Assembly: GCF_009883635.2 (NCBI RefSeq)
Contig: NZ_CP026115.2
Coordinates: 3,224,001-3,288,000 of the forward strand
DNA from: Pseudomonas putida
GTDB taxonomy: Bacteria > Pseudomonadota > Gammaproteobacteria > Pseudomonadales > Pseudomonadaceae
DNA: 64,000 bases
Reading direction: 5' to 3'
Below the pieces are notes generated by a model that was not told the origin of the DNA, made no database searches, and worked only from the letters and a program-made list of their open reading frames with translations. The translations under genes and the position numbers were made by a program. Positions 22,777-31,676 of this stretch are shown here, one piece after another. The number at the start of each line of letters is the position of its first letter. The first letter of the stretch is position 1.

Positions 22777-23817
22777 TCAGCCACGAACCAGTAGCGGGTC
22801 TTCAGCGATCACAATGGGATCTGCGAAACGGGAGTATCCGAACTGGCGCACCAGTAAGCGTCGGTTGTCCTGAATGATGTTGCGGCCATGCAAGGCGCGT
22901 CCGTTGTTGATCAACAGCGCGGAGTCAGCCTGCTGGTCGAACATCTCGGGTTGCGCGCTGTGCACGGCTTTCTGAAAGGCATCAAAAGCACGAGCAACTG
23001 CGCTGTCAGCATTGTCATTGAGTGAAAAGCGGTAGCTGTTGTACCGAAGCGAGAAGCCGCCATTGGCGTTGTACTGCAGTATCGACACGGCTTTGCCTGC
23101 ATTGCCTTGCCCGCGAGCGAAGCAGTCACTGCGGGTGAAGTCGAAAGAGGGCGAAGTGAGGGCAAGTACATCAAGGCTGGCCATGCGTTCGATGATGCCG
23201 CGAAGTGGAATTACATGCGTCGGTTCATGTGCAGGGTTCCAGCGTGCGGTGAGAATCAGTGCACAAGGCGCGGGTGAGTGGCCATCACTGGCGATTGTTG
23301 AACAGTTGTAGGGCGCTTCGGTGTGCGGTCCCAGCTGTAATCCCGCATGTGAGCTGATTTCGACTTCAGCATCGGGCCTCTCGTCGGGCCTGGGTGTGCA
23401 TCCGCCCCCTTTGAAGTTGCCGACCAGGCGCACTTGTTTGCCTTCATTGTCGATGTCGAATGCGAAATTTCGGTATTGCGCCAGCGCCAACAGCACTTGA
23501 TTGCGTGAAGCCAGGTATTGGCAGCGTTTGCTGCGCGCCATTACTGAAATGTCCGGCAACTGCTCTGGGGCCGAATCGGTGGGGCAAGGCATTTCCCTGA
23601 ACATCAATGCGGATAGCAAGCCGTCGCTAAAACGCTGCAGTGTCGATTTTTGATCAGTACTCAGTGTTGATTTGAACTGCTTCGCGAACAAGCTTGCCTG
23701 ATCTGCCACTTTTCCAGCCTGAGGTCCCCCTAAGCCAGTAAGAAAATCGCTTGCAAGGTCTATGGCGTGTGCTTGCTCCCGGTTGAAGTCCAGATACGCG
23801 ACTTCTGAATGCGGCAT
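22777..23817 (-). CDS. Clavaminate-synthase-like Fe(II)/2-oxoglutarate-dependent oxygenase (copy 2)
   Basis: A 346-residue protein from ATG 23817, which has AAGGA nine bases upstream; the longer frame from 23886 is not needed. The iron triad is H165-x-E167 (LGPHTEAPY) and H310 (RALHGRNII), with R320 or R324 for 2-oxoglutarate. The His-x-Glu variant is the form found in CAS, AsnO and VioC. It shares only general fold motifs with the copy at 6058-7083, so this is a distant paralogue or a separate acquisition. It is paired with a TSUP permease. The likely reaction is hydroxylation of an amino acid or amino-acid-like compound; the substrate is unknown. Confidence 0.8.
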   Translation of the reverse strand: MPHSEVAYLDFNREQAHAIDLASDFLTGLGGPQAGKVADQASLFAKQFKSTLSTDQKSTLQRFSDGLLSALMFREMPCPTDSAPEQLPDISVMARSKRCQYLASRNQVLLALAQYRNFAFDIDNEGKQVRLVGNFKGGGCTPRPDERPDAEVEISSHAGLQLGPHTEAPYNCSTIASDGHSPAPCALILTARWNPAHEPTHVIPLRGIIERMASLDVLALTSPSFDFTRSDCFARGQGNAGKAVSILQYNANGGFSLRYNSYRFSLNDNADSAVARAFDAFQKAVHSAQPEMFDQQADSALLINNGRALHGRNIIQDNRRLLVRQFGYSRFADPIVIAEDPLLVRG

Positions 23818-24095
23818 GGAACGTTCCTTGTAGAAAAGGGTGAAGTACCCCTGCCGCCGCTCGGAAAATGCTTCGGCAACCGGCAAGTAGACAGGTCAAC
23901 AATTCAATGCCGTTATGTTGTCGAACTAAAGTCAGCTCGCTCGTTGATAGCTGTAGGAGAATTCATCATGTAATCGTGTTGATCGATGAAGAGCCTGGTC
24001 GTTGGTGCCATCCAGACCCCGTGTTGGACTTCCCCGCCCGGAAACCGCAAAATGGCTCCTTTCCTTCTATCAACCTGTTCGGATCTGCTGACTCT

Positions 24096-24980
24096 ATGCG
24101 TATGCGCCTGATGCTGTTGGGTGGTGGCAATGCCCTCGGGCAAGCGCTGATTCGTCTCGGGGCCGAGGAGGACATCGCATTCCTGGCACCGCGCCCGCCG
24201 GAGAACGGCTGGGCCCCGGCCAGCCTCACTCAGCTGCTTGACGATCATCGCCCCGATGCCGTGGTCAACCTGGCCTACTACTTCGACTGGTTCCAGGCCG
24301 AGTCGGTCAGCGACCAGCGCCTGGCCCTGCAGGAGCGGGCAGTGGAGCGGCTGGCGGAGTTGTGCCAGCACCACCAGATCACCCTGGTGCAACCTTCCAG
24401 CTACCGGGTGTTCGACGGTTCGCGGGCCACGGCCTACAGCGAGAAGGACGAGCCGGTACCGCTGGGCCAGCGTGGCCAGGCCCTTTGGCGTATCGAGCAG
24501 AGCGTGCGCGCGGCGTGCCCGCAGCATGTGCTGCTGCGCTTCGGCTGGTTGCTGGACGAAAGCATCGACGGTGCCCTGGGCCGCTTCCTGACCCGTGCCG
24601 AGCAACCGCAGGAGCTGCTGCTGGCCGATGACCGCCGCGGCAACCCGACGCCGGTCGACGACGCCGCGCGGGTGATCCTCTCGGTGCTCAAGCAGCTCGA
24701 TTGCAGTGCGCCGCTTTGGGGCACCTACCATTACGCCGGCAACGAGGCGACCACGCCGCTGGCGCTGGGCCAGGCAATTCTCAGTGAGGCTGGGCAGTAC
24801 CGTCAGCTGGCCGTACAGGCGCCGACCGCGCAGGCCCATGCCGCACGGCCGGATGCCAGCGAAGAGCCGCAGCACGCGGTGTTGGCCTGCAAGAAAATAC
24901 TTCACACTTTCGGCATCAAGCCGCGTGCCTGGCGCGCTGGCTTGCCGCCACTACTGGATCGATTCTACCGCCATGGCTGA
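24096..24980 (+). CDS. NAD(P)-dependent sugar nucleotide reductase/epimerase (RmlD-like)
   Basis: A 294-residue Rossmann-fold protein starting MRMRLMLLGGGNALGQAL, with the nucleotide-binding glycines at about residues 9-14. A region resembling RmlD (dTDP-4-dehydrorhamnose reductase) follows, with SSYRVFDGSRATAYSEKDEPVPLG then GQALWRIEQ. The usual YxxxK is not evident: the Tyr is in SSYRVFDG and the expected Lys position is unclear. It overlaps the next epimerase gene by 8 bases, so the two are co-translated. A role in surface polysaccharide precursor metabolism is inference. The 23818-24095 gap upstream holds no gene that I can support. Confidence 0.72.
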   Translation: MRMRLMLLGGGNALGQALIRLGAEEDIAFLAPRPPENGWAPASLTQLLDDHRPDAVVNLAYYFDWFQAESVSDQRLALQERAVERLAELCQHHQITLVQPSSYRVFDGSRATAYSEKDEPVPLGQRGQALWRIEQSVRAACPQHVLLRFGWLLDESIDGALGRFLTRAEQPQELLLADDRRGNPTPVDDAARVILSVLKQLDCSAPLWGTYHYAGNEATTPLALGQAILSEAGQYRQLAVQAPTAQAHAARPDASEEPQHAVLACKKILHTFGIKPRAWRAGLPPLLDRFYRHG

Positions 24981-25905
24981 TGCCCCCATCCTGATCACCG
25001 GCGGCGCCGGCTTCATTGGCTCCCACCTGTGCGATGCGTTGCTGGCCAAGGGCTATGCCGTACGTATTCTCGACGACCTTTCCACCGGCAAGCGCGACAA
25101 CCTGCAGCTGGGCAACCCGCGCCTTGAACTGATCGAAGGCGATGTGGCCGACGCCAAGCTGGTTCAGCGTGCCGTCGCCGGTTGCCGTGCCGTGGTCCAT
25201 CTGGCTGCGGTGGCGTCGGTGCAGGCGTCGGTCGAAGACCCGGTAAAGACCCACCAGAGCAACTTCATCGGCACCCTCAACGTGGCCGAGGCCATGCGCG
25301 TGCATGGCGTGCGCCGCGTGCTCTTTGCATCGAGCGCGGCGGTGTATGGCAACAATGGCGAAGGCGAGTCGATTGCCGAGGACACGCCGAAAGCGCCGCT
25401 GACGCCCTATGCGGTGGACAAGCTGGCCAGCGAGCAATATCTGGATTTCTATCGTCGCCAGCATGGCCTGGAGCCGGTGTTGTTCCGCTTCTTCAACATC
25501 TTCGGCCCGCGCCAGGACCCATCCTCGCCGTACTCCGGCGTGATCAGTATCTTCAGCGAGCGCGCGGCTCAAGGGTTGCCGATCACCGTGTTCGGTGATG
25601 GCGAGCAGACCCGTGACTTCCTCTACGTCGGCGACCTGGTGCAGGTGATGGTGCAGGCGCTGGAGCTGTCGCAGGTGGAAGAGGGCGCGGTGAACGTCGG
25701 CCTGAACCAGGCGACTTCGCTGAACCAGATGCTCAAGGCCCTGGAGCAGGTGGTGGGCAGCTTGCCGGCGATCAGCTATGGCCAGGCGCGCTCGGGTGAT
25801 ATTCGCCATTCGCGGGCAGACAACCAGCGCTTGCTGGCGCGTTTCGATTTCCCGCAGGCGACCCCGATGGTCGAGGGCTTGGCCAAGCTGCTCGGCAAGG
25901 CTTGA
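24973..25905 (+). CDS. NAD-dependent epimerase/dehydratase (UDP-glucose 4-epimerase type)
   Basis: A 310-residue extended SDR. The N-terminus has GGAGFIGSH (about residues 10-18). The active site SSAAVYG is followed by YAVDKLASE (Tyr-x3-Lys), and RFFNIFGPRQDP with DFLYVGDLV marks the nucleotide-sugar half. These are features of UDP-hexose 4-epimerases such as WbpP/GalE-like enzymes. The start ATG lies inside the end of the preceding gene. It probably supplies a UDP-sugar for LPS or exopolysaccharide; which sugar is unknown. Confidence 0.85.
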   Translation: MADAPILITGGAGFIGSHLCDALLAKGYAVRILDDLSTGKRDNLQLGNPRLELIEGDVADAKLVQRAVAGCRAVVHLAAVASVQASVEDPVKTHQSNFIGTLNVAEAMRVHGVRRVLFASSAAVYGNNGEGESIAEDTPKAPLTPYAVDKLASEQYLDFYRRQHGLEPVLFRFFNIFGPRQDPSSPYSGVISIFSERAAQGLPITVFGDGEQTRDFLYVGDLVQVMVQALELSQVEEGAVNVGLNQATSLNQMLKALEQVVGSLPAISYGQARSGDIRHSRADNQRLLARFDFPQATPMVEGLAKLLGKA

Positions 25906-25930
25906 ATTAGCCGGGGCGTGCGCTGTACTT

Positions 25931-26043
25931 GTGGGAGCCGCGCTTGCCGGCGATGGGCCGCGAAGCGGCCCCACGATTTCAAGGTTGTTGCATAAATTGC
26001 CGGGGCCGCTTCGCGGCCCATCGCCGGCAAGCGCGGCTCCCAC
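25931..26043. repeat. Perfect 42-bp inverted REP pair
   Basis: Bases 25931-25972 and 26002-26043 are exact reverse complements with a 29-base spacer. The sequence (GTGGGAGCCGCGCTTGCCGG...) is a variant of the usual REP. It lies between the convergent epimerase and HxlR genes and probably forms a strong terminator-like hairpin. Confidence 0.85.
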
Positions 26044-26048
26044 GGGAT

Positions 26049-26492
26049 TCACGTATGCCGTACAACCTTGCGTAGGCAATCCTCCGCCGCGAGCAGTCTG
26101 CCATCTTCGGCCCGTACCTGCAGAGTCCCGACCGGCCGCCCTTTGGCATTGTCCACCAGCTCCGACCGCGTTTCCCCCGCCTCGAACAGAAACCGCTCTC
26201 CCCACTGGCGCAACCCCACCACGATCGGAAACACCGAGCGCCCTTTCTCGGTCAGCACATATTCCTTGTAGGCGCTGCCATCGGACGCCGGCTGCAACGC
26301 CAGCAACCCAGTATCCACCAGCAGCTTCAGCCGTGTGGCCAGGATGTTCTTCGCCAGCCCCAGGTTCTTCTGGAATTCGCTGAAACGGCGCAGGCCATCG
26401 AAGGCATCGCGCAGGATCATCAGCGCCCAACGGTCACCCAGCACTTCCAGCGCCCGGGCCACAGGGCATTGAGCGTTCACTTCATCGAGCAT
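26049..26492 (-). CDS. HxlR-family transcriptional regulator
   Basis: A 147-residue winged-helix regulator starting MLDEVNAQCPVARALEVLGDRW. The HxlR core is clear: CPVARALEVLGDRWALMILRDAF, RRFSEFQKNLGLAKNILATRLK, and YVLTEKGRSVFPIV. ATG 26492 has AGGTG seven bases upstream; an in-frame ATG at 26513 is possible. Divergent from an MFS transporter with an operator-like palindrome between, the usual arrangement in which the regulator controls the exporter. Confidence 0.87.
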   Translation of the reverse strand: MLDEVNAQCPVARALEVLGDRWALMILRDAFDGLRRFSEFQKNLGLAKNILATRLKLLVDTGLLALQPASDGSAYKEYVLTEKGRSVFPIVVGLRQWGERFLFEAGETRSELVDNAKGRPVGTLQVRAEDGRLLAAEDCLRKVVRHT

Positions 26493-26555
26493 GGTGGCAC
26501 CTGCGTTGATCATCTGGTTGCAGATTAAAACCACATTTGCTAAATATCCATCATG

Positions 26556-26574
26556 TGGTTTCAATTTGAAACCA
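26556..26574. promoter_or_regulatory. Palindromic candidate HxlR operator
   Basis: TGGTTTCA and TGAAACCA are separated by ATT. The 19-base palindrome lies about 20 bases before the MFS start and in the divergent HxlR/MFS promoter region. A weaker GGTT...AACC repeat lies at 26517-26533. Assignment to the HxlR protein is by position. Confidence 0.55.
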
Positions 26575-26594
26575 GGTGCGAAGGAGTCAGCCCG

Positions 26595-27788
26595 ATGAAT
26601 CGCTGGATAACCCTGTTGCTTGCCGCCACCTGCGCCATGGCAGTGGCCACGGTCTATTTCGCCCAGCCTCTGCTCGAGTCGATCGCCAGCGACCTGGGGG
26701 TGGCGCAGCAGCAGATTGGTTGGGTGGTCGGCGCGACCCAAGTGGGTTACGCCGTTGGGCTGATCCTGATCGTACCCCTGGGCGATCTGCTCGAGCGCAA
26801 GCGCCTGCTGCTGGTGCAGCTGCTGGTTGCCGCTTTGGCCCTGATCGGTGTAGGCCTGGCACATGACTGGCTGATTCTGCTGGCAGCCCTGGCCCTGGTC
26901 GGGCTGATGGCGGTCATGGTGCAGGTGATGGTCGCCCATGCCGCCACTCTCGCCACCCCAGCCAGCCAGGGTCAGGCGGTGGGTACGGTCACCAGCGGGG
27001 TCGTGCTGGGCATCTTGCTGGCGCGCCTGGTCTCGGGGGTGCTGGCCGACCTGGCCGGATGGCGCAGTGTGTACTTCGTGGCGTCGGCACTGCTCGTGCT
27101 GATGGCTGTGCTGCTCTGGCGCTGGCTGCCAGCGAGCCGGTTACCCGCGCAACGGCCTGGCTACCTGCAACTGATCGGCTCTTTGTACGCCTTGTATCGC
27201 CACGACAGCCTGCTGCGCCGGCGTGGGTTGCTCGGCCTGCTGATCTTCGCTGCGTTCAGCGTGCTGTGGAGTGCCATGGTGCTACCCCTGAGTGCCTCTG
27301 CGCTTGCGCTCAGCCATACCGAGATCGGCCTGTTCGGTCTGGCGGGTATCGCTGGCACCCTCGCGGCGTCGCGGGCCGGGCGTCTGGCAGATCGAGGGCT
27401 GGGCGAGCGCACCACCGGGCTGGCGCTGGCCTTGTTGACGCTGTCATGGCTGCCGACAGCCTTCGTTGGGCAATCGCTGACGGTGTTCGTGCTGGGTGTG
27501 CTGATGCTGGATTTCGCCGTGCAGGCGGTGCATGTCACCAACCAGAGCCTGCTGCTGGCCGGGCGTGGAGCGATGGCCAGCCGGTTGATCGGCGCCTACA
27601 TGTGTTGTTACTCGATCGGTAGTGGCTTGGGCGCAGTGCTGGCGAGCTGGGTGTATGCGCGCTGGGGCTGGACTGCGGTATGCGGCCTGGGGATGGTGAT
27701 CAGTGGGCTGGCACTGGGGGGCTGGTCTTGGGGCCAACGAGAAAGGGCGGCCGAAGCCGCCCTGCCGTGTTCAGGTCAGAACTTGTAG
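26595..27788 (+). CDS. MFS transporter (drug/aromatic efflux type)
   Basis: A 397-residue major facilitator protein with about twelve hydrophobic segments. ATG 26595 has GAAGGAG eight bases upstream, so it is chosen over the open frame from 26553. The TM2-TM3 loop (LIVPLGDLLERKRLLLVQ) fits the MFS signature with a DLLERK variant. Its stop overlaps the end of the convergent OmpW gene by 13 bases. Likely controlled by the divergent HxlR regulator; the substrate is unknown. Confidence 0.88.
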   Translation: MNRWITLLLAATCAMAVATVYFAQPLLESIASDLGVAQQQIGWVVGATQVGYAVGLILIVPLGDLLERKRLLLVQLLVAALALIGVGLAHDWLILLAALALVGLMAVMVQVMVAHAATLATPASQGQAVGTVTSGVVLGILLARLVSGVLADLAGWRSVYFVASALLVLMAVLLWRWLPASRLPAQRPGYLQLIGSLYALYRHDSLLRRRGLLGLLIFAAFSVLWSAMVLPLSASALALSHTEIGLFGLAGIAGTLAASRAGRLADRGLGERTTGLALALLTLSWLPTAFVGQSLTVFVLGVLMLDFAVQAVHVTNQSLLLAGRGAMASRLIGAYMCCYSIGSGLGAVLASWVYARWGWTAVCGLGMVISGLALGGWSWGQRERAAEAALPCSGQNL

Positions 27789-28459
27789 CCAAGGCCGACC
27801 ATGTACACCCAAGGGTCGACATCGACGTCAACCTTGGTCTTGCTGTAGCCCAGTGCGGTCGGGCCATTGACGCTGGCCTTGGTGTCGATGTCGACGTACC
27901 AGACCGAGGCGTTGACCAGCAGGTTGTCGGTGATCATGTAGTCCATGCCCAACTGGCCGGCGATACCCACCGAATCCTGCAGTTTGAGGTTGCTGAAGCC
28001 CTGTTGCTTGCGCTCGCTGGTCAGGTCTTCGTCGAAGAACAGGGTGTAGTTGATGCCGACGCCGGCATAGGGCTGGAACTTGGAGTTAGGCTCCATCGGG
28101 TAGTACTGCACGGACAGGGTCGGTGGCAGCTGTTTGATGTCGGCCAGTTTGCCGTCCAGCCCGCCGCCCAGGCCTTTGACGCCTACGCTGTGTTTGAACG
28201 GGGTTGCGGCCAGCAGCTCCAGGCCGATGTGATCGGTGAGCATGTAGGCGAAGGTCAGGCCCAGCTGGGTGTCGCTGTCCAGGGTCGCCTTGGTGCCCGA
28301 CACCTTGTTGCCGTCGAATTTGAGATCGCCGCTGTTTTCATTCGGTGCAGTGGTGATGGCACCGGCGCGGACGATGACATCACCCGCCTTGTGGGCGTGG
28401 GCAACAGGGGCAGCGAGCGCAAGGGCCACAAGCGAGGCGCCGAGCAAGGACTTGTTCAT
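27776..28459 (-). CDS. ompW: OmpW family outer-membrane porin
   Basis: A 227-residue eight-stranded beta-barrel protein. Signal peptide MNKSLLGASLVALALAAPVAHA (cut after AHA). The mature N-terminus HKAGDVIVRAGAITTAPN and the end VYMVGLGYKF, with terminal Phe, are typical of OmpW/OprG. ATG 28459 has a GGGAG site; three codons further upstream are excluded. OmpW proteins pass small hydrophobic molecules. In P. aeruginosa the homologue oprG neighbours the same zinc-responsive operon as here, which supports orthology. Confidence 0.92.
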   Translation of the reverse strand: MNKSLLGASLVALALAAPVAHAHKAGDVIVRAGAITTAPNENSGDLKFDGNKVSGTKATLDSDTQLGLTFAYMLTDHIGLELLAATPFKHSVGVKGLGGGLDGKLADIKQLPPTLSVQYYPMEPNSKFQPYAGVGINYTLFFDEDLTSERKQQGFSNLKLQDSVGIAGQLGMDYMITDNLLVNASVWYVDIDTKASVNGPTALGYSKTKVDVDVDPWVYMVGLGYKF

Positions 28460-28568
28460 GGAAGCTCCCAAAGGACGTGAGTAATCGAGTAGTCCAATGG
28501 TACGGAGCTGTCTAAACGGAATGTTTGACCCAGCTCAAAGAAGCGTCGTCACGAATTCGAAACAGTTC

Positions 28569-29084
28569 TCACTTGAGCACATAAGCGTAGATTTTCTCCG
28601 CTTCCATCTGGTATCCGGCATCGGCCAATTCGCTGCTGGAGGCTCTAACCTGCATCTTTCCCTCGATCCAGTAGGGCTGGTAGAGGTCCTCCACACGCAC
28701 ACCCATTTCGCTGAAAATGTGCACGATCTGGTTCGACGGTGGGGGCGGCACATGGATGCAGGCGCCGTAGTAAGGCACCAGCAGGAACTCCGTGGTGCGG
28801 CCTTCTTCGCTCACCTCCAGCGGCACGATGTAGCCCGGGATCTTGACCTGTTGGCCATCGAGGCTTTTCACCACCGGGGCGTCGGGCGCCTGCTGGCGTG
28901 CCGGCGGGGCCGACTCGGCTGACAGTGCACTGCTCAGCTGCGACATGTCGTGCAGCGGCATCAGTTGTGGCGGGATGACCGGCGCGCCTTCAGGGATCAA
29001 TGCGGGCCAGTCCAGTTCGCGCACCTCGCCCGCCCACACAGGGGCGGCGAGGAACAGGATCGATAGCAGTAGTACGTGGAGCAT
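28569..29084 (-). CDS. DUF3299 periplasmic protein
   Basis: 171 residues with an N-terminal signal peptide (MLHVLLLSILFLAAPVWA). The DUF3299 core is visible: VKIPGYIVPLE, EFLLVPYYGACIHVPPPPSNQ, and the C-terminal YWIEGKMQV. ATG 29084 has GAGAGG upstream. It is the last gene of the putative zinc-starvation operon, 8 bases after the permease stop. In P. aeruginosa the matching gene is PA4066. The exact function is unknown; a periplasmic role in metal handling is inference. Confidence 0.85.
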   Translation of the reverse strand: MLHVLLLSILFLAAPVWAGEVRELDWPALIPEGAPVIPPQLMPLHDMSQLSSALSAESAPPARQQAPDAPVVKSLDGQQVKIPGYIVPLEVSEEGRTTEFLLVPYYGACIHVPPPPSNQIVHIFSEMGVRVEDLYQPYWIEGKMQVRASSSELADAGYQMEAEKIYAYVLK

Positions 29085-29092
29085 GGTGCCTC

Positions 29093-30358
29093 TCAGAGGT
29101 GAATGGACAGGCCATCGGCCAGCGACTGCCGATAGGCGCGCCAGGCCGGTACGCTGCCCATCAGCAGCGCTGCGCCAAGGATGATAGCCAGTAGCGTCCA
29201 TTCATGTGCAGTGGGCAAGGCCAAGGGCAGGTACAGGCCGTAGTTGGCCTGCACGTAGCCTTGAGCCAGGGCGATGCCCGCGTAGAGCAAGCCAAGCCCC
29301 GCCGCGATGCCCGTCACTGCCAGCGCCAGAGCTTCGAGCACCAGCAGCCCGGCGATATGCCACGGGCGTGCACCTACCGAGCGCAGGATCGCCATCTCCC
29401 GGCGGCGTTCGTTGAGGCTGGTGAGAATGGCCGTGAGCATGCCGATCAAACCGGTCAGCACCACGAACAGCGACACCACGAACAACGCCTGCTCGGCGGT
29501 GCCCATCAGGCTCCACAATTCCTGCAAGGCAACCCCAGGCAGGATCGCCAGCAACGGTTCGTTGCGGTATTCGTTGATCTCGCGCTGCAGGCTGAAGGTG
29601 GCGATCTTGCTGTTCAGGCCAAGCATGAACGCCGTGATGGCCGTCGGCTGCAGGTCCATGGTCCGCGCCTGTTCGGCACTGATGCGCCCGGCACCACGGG
29701 CCGGCACGCCGTTTTGCCAGTCGATGTGGATGGCCTCCATGCCGCCGAGGCTGATGTGCAGGGTGCGGTCGACCGGCGTGCCGGTGCGCTTGAGCACGCC
29801 GACCACGGTGAACGGCTTGTCGTCGTGCTTGACCAGGCTGATCGCGGCGACACCGTGTGCCAGTACCAGCTTGTCGCCCAGCTTGTAGTGCAGCGCGTCG
29901 GCCACTTCGGCGCCGAGCACAACTTCGAACGGGTCGCTGGCGAATTCACGGCCCTGGCTCAGTTCCAGGTGCTGCTTGCGCCCGTACTGGTAATGACTGA
30001 AGTAATCGGTGGTGGTCCCCATCACCCGGTAGCCACGGTGCGAGTCACCCAGCGAGATCGGGATCGCCCACTTCACCCGTGGGTCCTGGGCATAGTGCTG
30101 GTAACTGTCCCAGCGGATGTTGTTGGTGGCGTTGCCGATGCGGAACACCGAATACAGCAGCAGGTTCACCGAACCCGAGCGGGCGCCGACGATCAGGTCG
30201 GTGCCGCTGATGGTGCTGGCAAAGCTGGCGCGCGCTTCGGTGCGCACGCGTTCGACGGCCAGCAGCAGGCACACCGACAGGGCAATTGCGAAGGCAGTGA
30301 GGAATGCGGTGAAACGGCGGTTGGCCAGGCTGGCCAGGGCAAGGCGGAGCAGGTACAT
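29093..30358 (-). CDS. ABC transporter permease (FtsX/MacB type)
   Basis: A 421-residue integral membrane protein with one N-terminal helix, a large periplasmic domain and three C-terminal helices, the FtsX/MacB topology. The C-terminal block RREMAILRSVGARPWHIAGLL is typical of this family. It overlaps the ATPase gene by one base. Part of the four-gene operon DUF2796-ATPase-permease-DUF3299. MacB-type systems work by periplasmic mechanotransmission rather than classic import, so a lipoprotein- or metal-related role is possible. Confidence 0.88.
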   Translation of the reverse strand: MYLLRLALASLANRRFTAFLTAFAIALSVCLLLAVERVRTEARASFASTISGTDLIVGARSGSVNLLLYSVFRIGNATNNIRWDSYQHYAQDPRVKWAIPISLGDSHRGYRVMGTTTDYFSHYQYGRKQHLELSQGREFASDPFEVVLGAEVADALHYKLGDKLVLAHGVAAISLVKHDDKPFTVVGVLKRTGTPVDRTLHISLGGMEAIHIDWQNGVPARGAGRISAEQARTMDLQPTAITAFMLGLNSKIATFSLQREINEYRNEPLLAILPGVALQELWSLMGTAEQALFVVSLFVVLTGLIGMLTAILTSLNERRREMAILRSVGARPWHIAGLLVLEALALAVTGIAAGLGLLYAGIALAQGYVQANYGLYLPLALPTAHEWTLLAIILGAALLMGSVPAWRAYRQSLADGLSIHL

Positions 30359-31068
30359 CAGGCCTCCCGGGGCTTGGCGGCGCGGTTGAGTTCGGCCAGG
30401 GAAAGGTGACGGTCGAACAGCGGTGCCAGGCTCTGGTCATGGCTGACGAACAACAGGCTGGAGCCGGCTGCGCGACATTCGTCGAACAGCAGGCGGATGA
30501 ACGCTTCGCGGGTGTCGGCGTCCAGCGCCGAGGTAGGTTCATCGGCAATCACCAGTTCGGGCTGGCCGATCAGCGCGCGTGCAGCAGCAACGCGCTGCTG
30601 CTGGCCGATCGACAGGCTGTCGGCGCGCCGTGCGAGCAACGCCGGGTCGCCCAGGCCCAGGTGCGCCAGCAGCTCACTGGCGGCCTGGTCGACACTGCCG
30701 TGGCGCTGGCTGGCACGCTCGGCGCGGCTGCGCGAAAAACGGCACGGCAGCTCGACGTTCTCGCGCACCGAGAGGAACGGCAGCAGGTTGAACTGCTGGA
30801 AGATATAGCCGGTGTGGTCGACCCGGAAGCGGTCACGCGCACCTTGGCCGAGCACGGCGAGGTCCTGCCCGAGCAGCTGGATACGCCCCTGACCCGGCCG
30901 GTTGACCCCGCCGAGCAGGCCCAGCAGGGTGGTCTTGCCACTGCCGCTGGGGCCCTTGAGGAACAGGGCTTCACCGGCTTCCAGGCGGAACGCCGGGATA
31001 TCCAGCAGCGGCGCCTGGCCGGGCCAGGCGAACACCAGGTCCTGCAGTTCAATCAACGCCTGGCTCAT
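30358..31068 (-). CDS. ABC transporter ATP-binding protein (LolD/MacB-like)
   Basis: 236 residues. Walker A GPSGSGKTTLL near residue 39, signature LSIGQQQRVAAARAL and Walker B LVIADEPTSALD are all intact. The signature is LSIGQ rather than LSGGQ. Overlaps the permease start and follows DUF2796 by one base, so the three are translated together. Confidence 0.92.
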   Translation of the reverse strand: MSQALIELQDLVFAWPGQAPLLDIPAFRLEAGEALFLKGPSGSGKTTLLGLLGGVNRPGQGRIQLLGQDLAVLGQGARDRFRVDHTGYIFQQFNLLPFLSVRENVELPCRFSRSRAERASQRHGSVDQAASELLAHLGLGDPALLARRADSLSIGQQQRVAAARALIGQPELVIADEPTSALDADTREAFIRLLFDECRAAGSSLLFVSHDQSLAPLFDRHLSLAELNRAAKPREA

Positions 31069-31069
31069 T

Positions 31070-31645
31070 TCAGAACGCGACCACGGCCTTGGCAGGCGAG
31101 GTCTCTACGCCTTTCTGGCCATTCGGGCCGATCAGTTGCACGTTGATCTTCTGGGTGGCCGGGAAGGCCTTGTACAGCGGGGTGAGGTCGATCTGGGCGA
31201 GTTTTTCCGGAGTGGCGCAGGTCAGCTGGTAGTGGGCATTGATGTCGCTGTGCACGTGGCCTTGCTCGTGCTCGTCACCGTCGTCGTCAGCCTTGGCTGC
31301 GTCGCCGAACAGCGGGCTTTCCAGCTCCTGCTGGTCTTCCTTGCAGCCAGCGGCCGAGGCCAGGGCGAACAGCTTCAGCGGTTGTTCAAGTTGCTGGCGC
31401 ACAGCGGCGACCTTGGCCTTGTCGGCATCGCTGCTGGCCATGTGCTCGAAGCCGACCAGGTTCATCGCCGGGCTGTCCAGCTCCAGCTCCAGGGTGTTGC
31501 CATCGAGCACTGCATTGAGCTTGGCCACGCCATGCTCGTGGGCGCCGAGGGTGCCGTGGGCGTGATCATGGTCATGGTCGTCGTGGGCATGGGCCACGGC
31601 CAGGGGCAGCAGGGCGAAGGGCAGGGCGAGCAGCAGACGACGCAT
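31070..31645 (-). CDS. DUF2796 zinc-binding-like periplasmic protein
   Basis: 191 residues with signal peptide MRRLLLALPFALLPLAVAHA, followed directly by a His/Asp-rich stretch (HDDHDHDHAHGTLGAHEHG). A second His/Asp patch lies near residues 115-130 (DDDGDEHEQGHVHSD). Such stretches bind divalent metals and are typical of DUF2796. The product matches the P. aeruginosa PA4063 type, which is induced under zinc starvation. First gene of the operon, with a Zur-box-like palindrome about 32 bases upstream of the ATG. It may be a periplasmic zinc chaperone; this is inference. Confidence 0.85.
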   Translation of the reverse strand: MRRLLLALPFALLPLAVAHAHDDHDHDHAHGTLGAHEHGVAKLNAVLDGNTLELELDSPAMNLVGFEHMASSDADKAKVAAVRQQLEQPLKLFALASAAGCKEDQQELESPLFGDAAKADDDGDEHEQGHVHSDINAHYQLTCATPEKLAQIDLTPLYKAFPATQKINVQLIGPNGQKGVETSPAKAVVAF

Positions 31646-31676
31646 TGACGACTCCGGGAGCGGGAGGGAAGATTCG

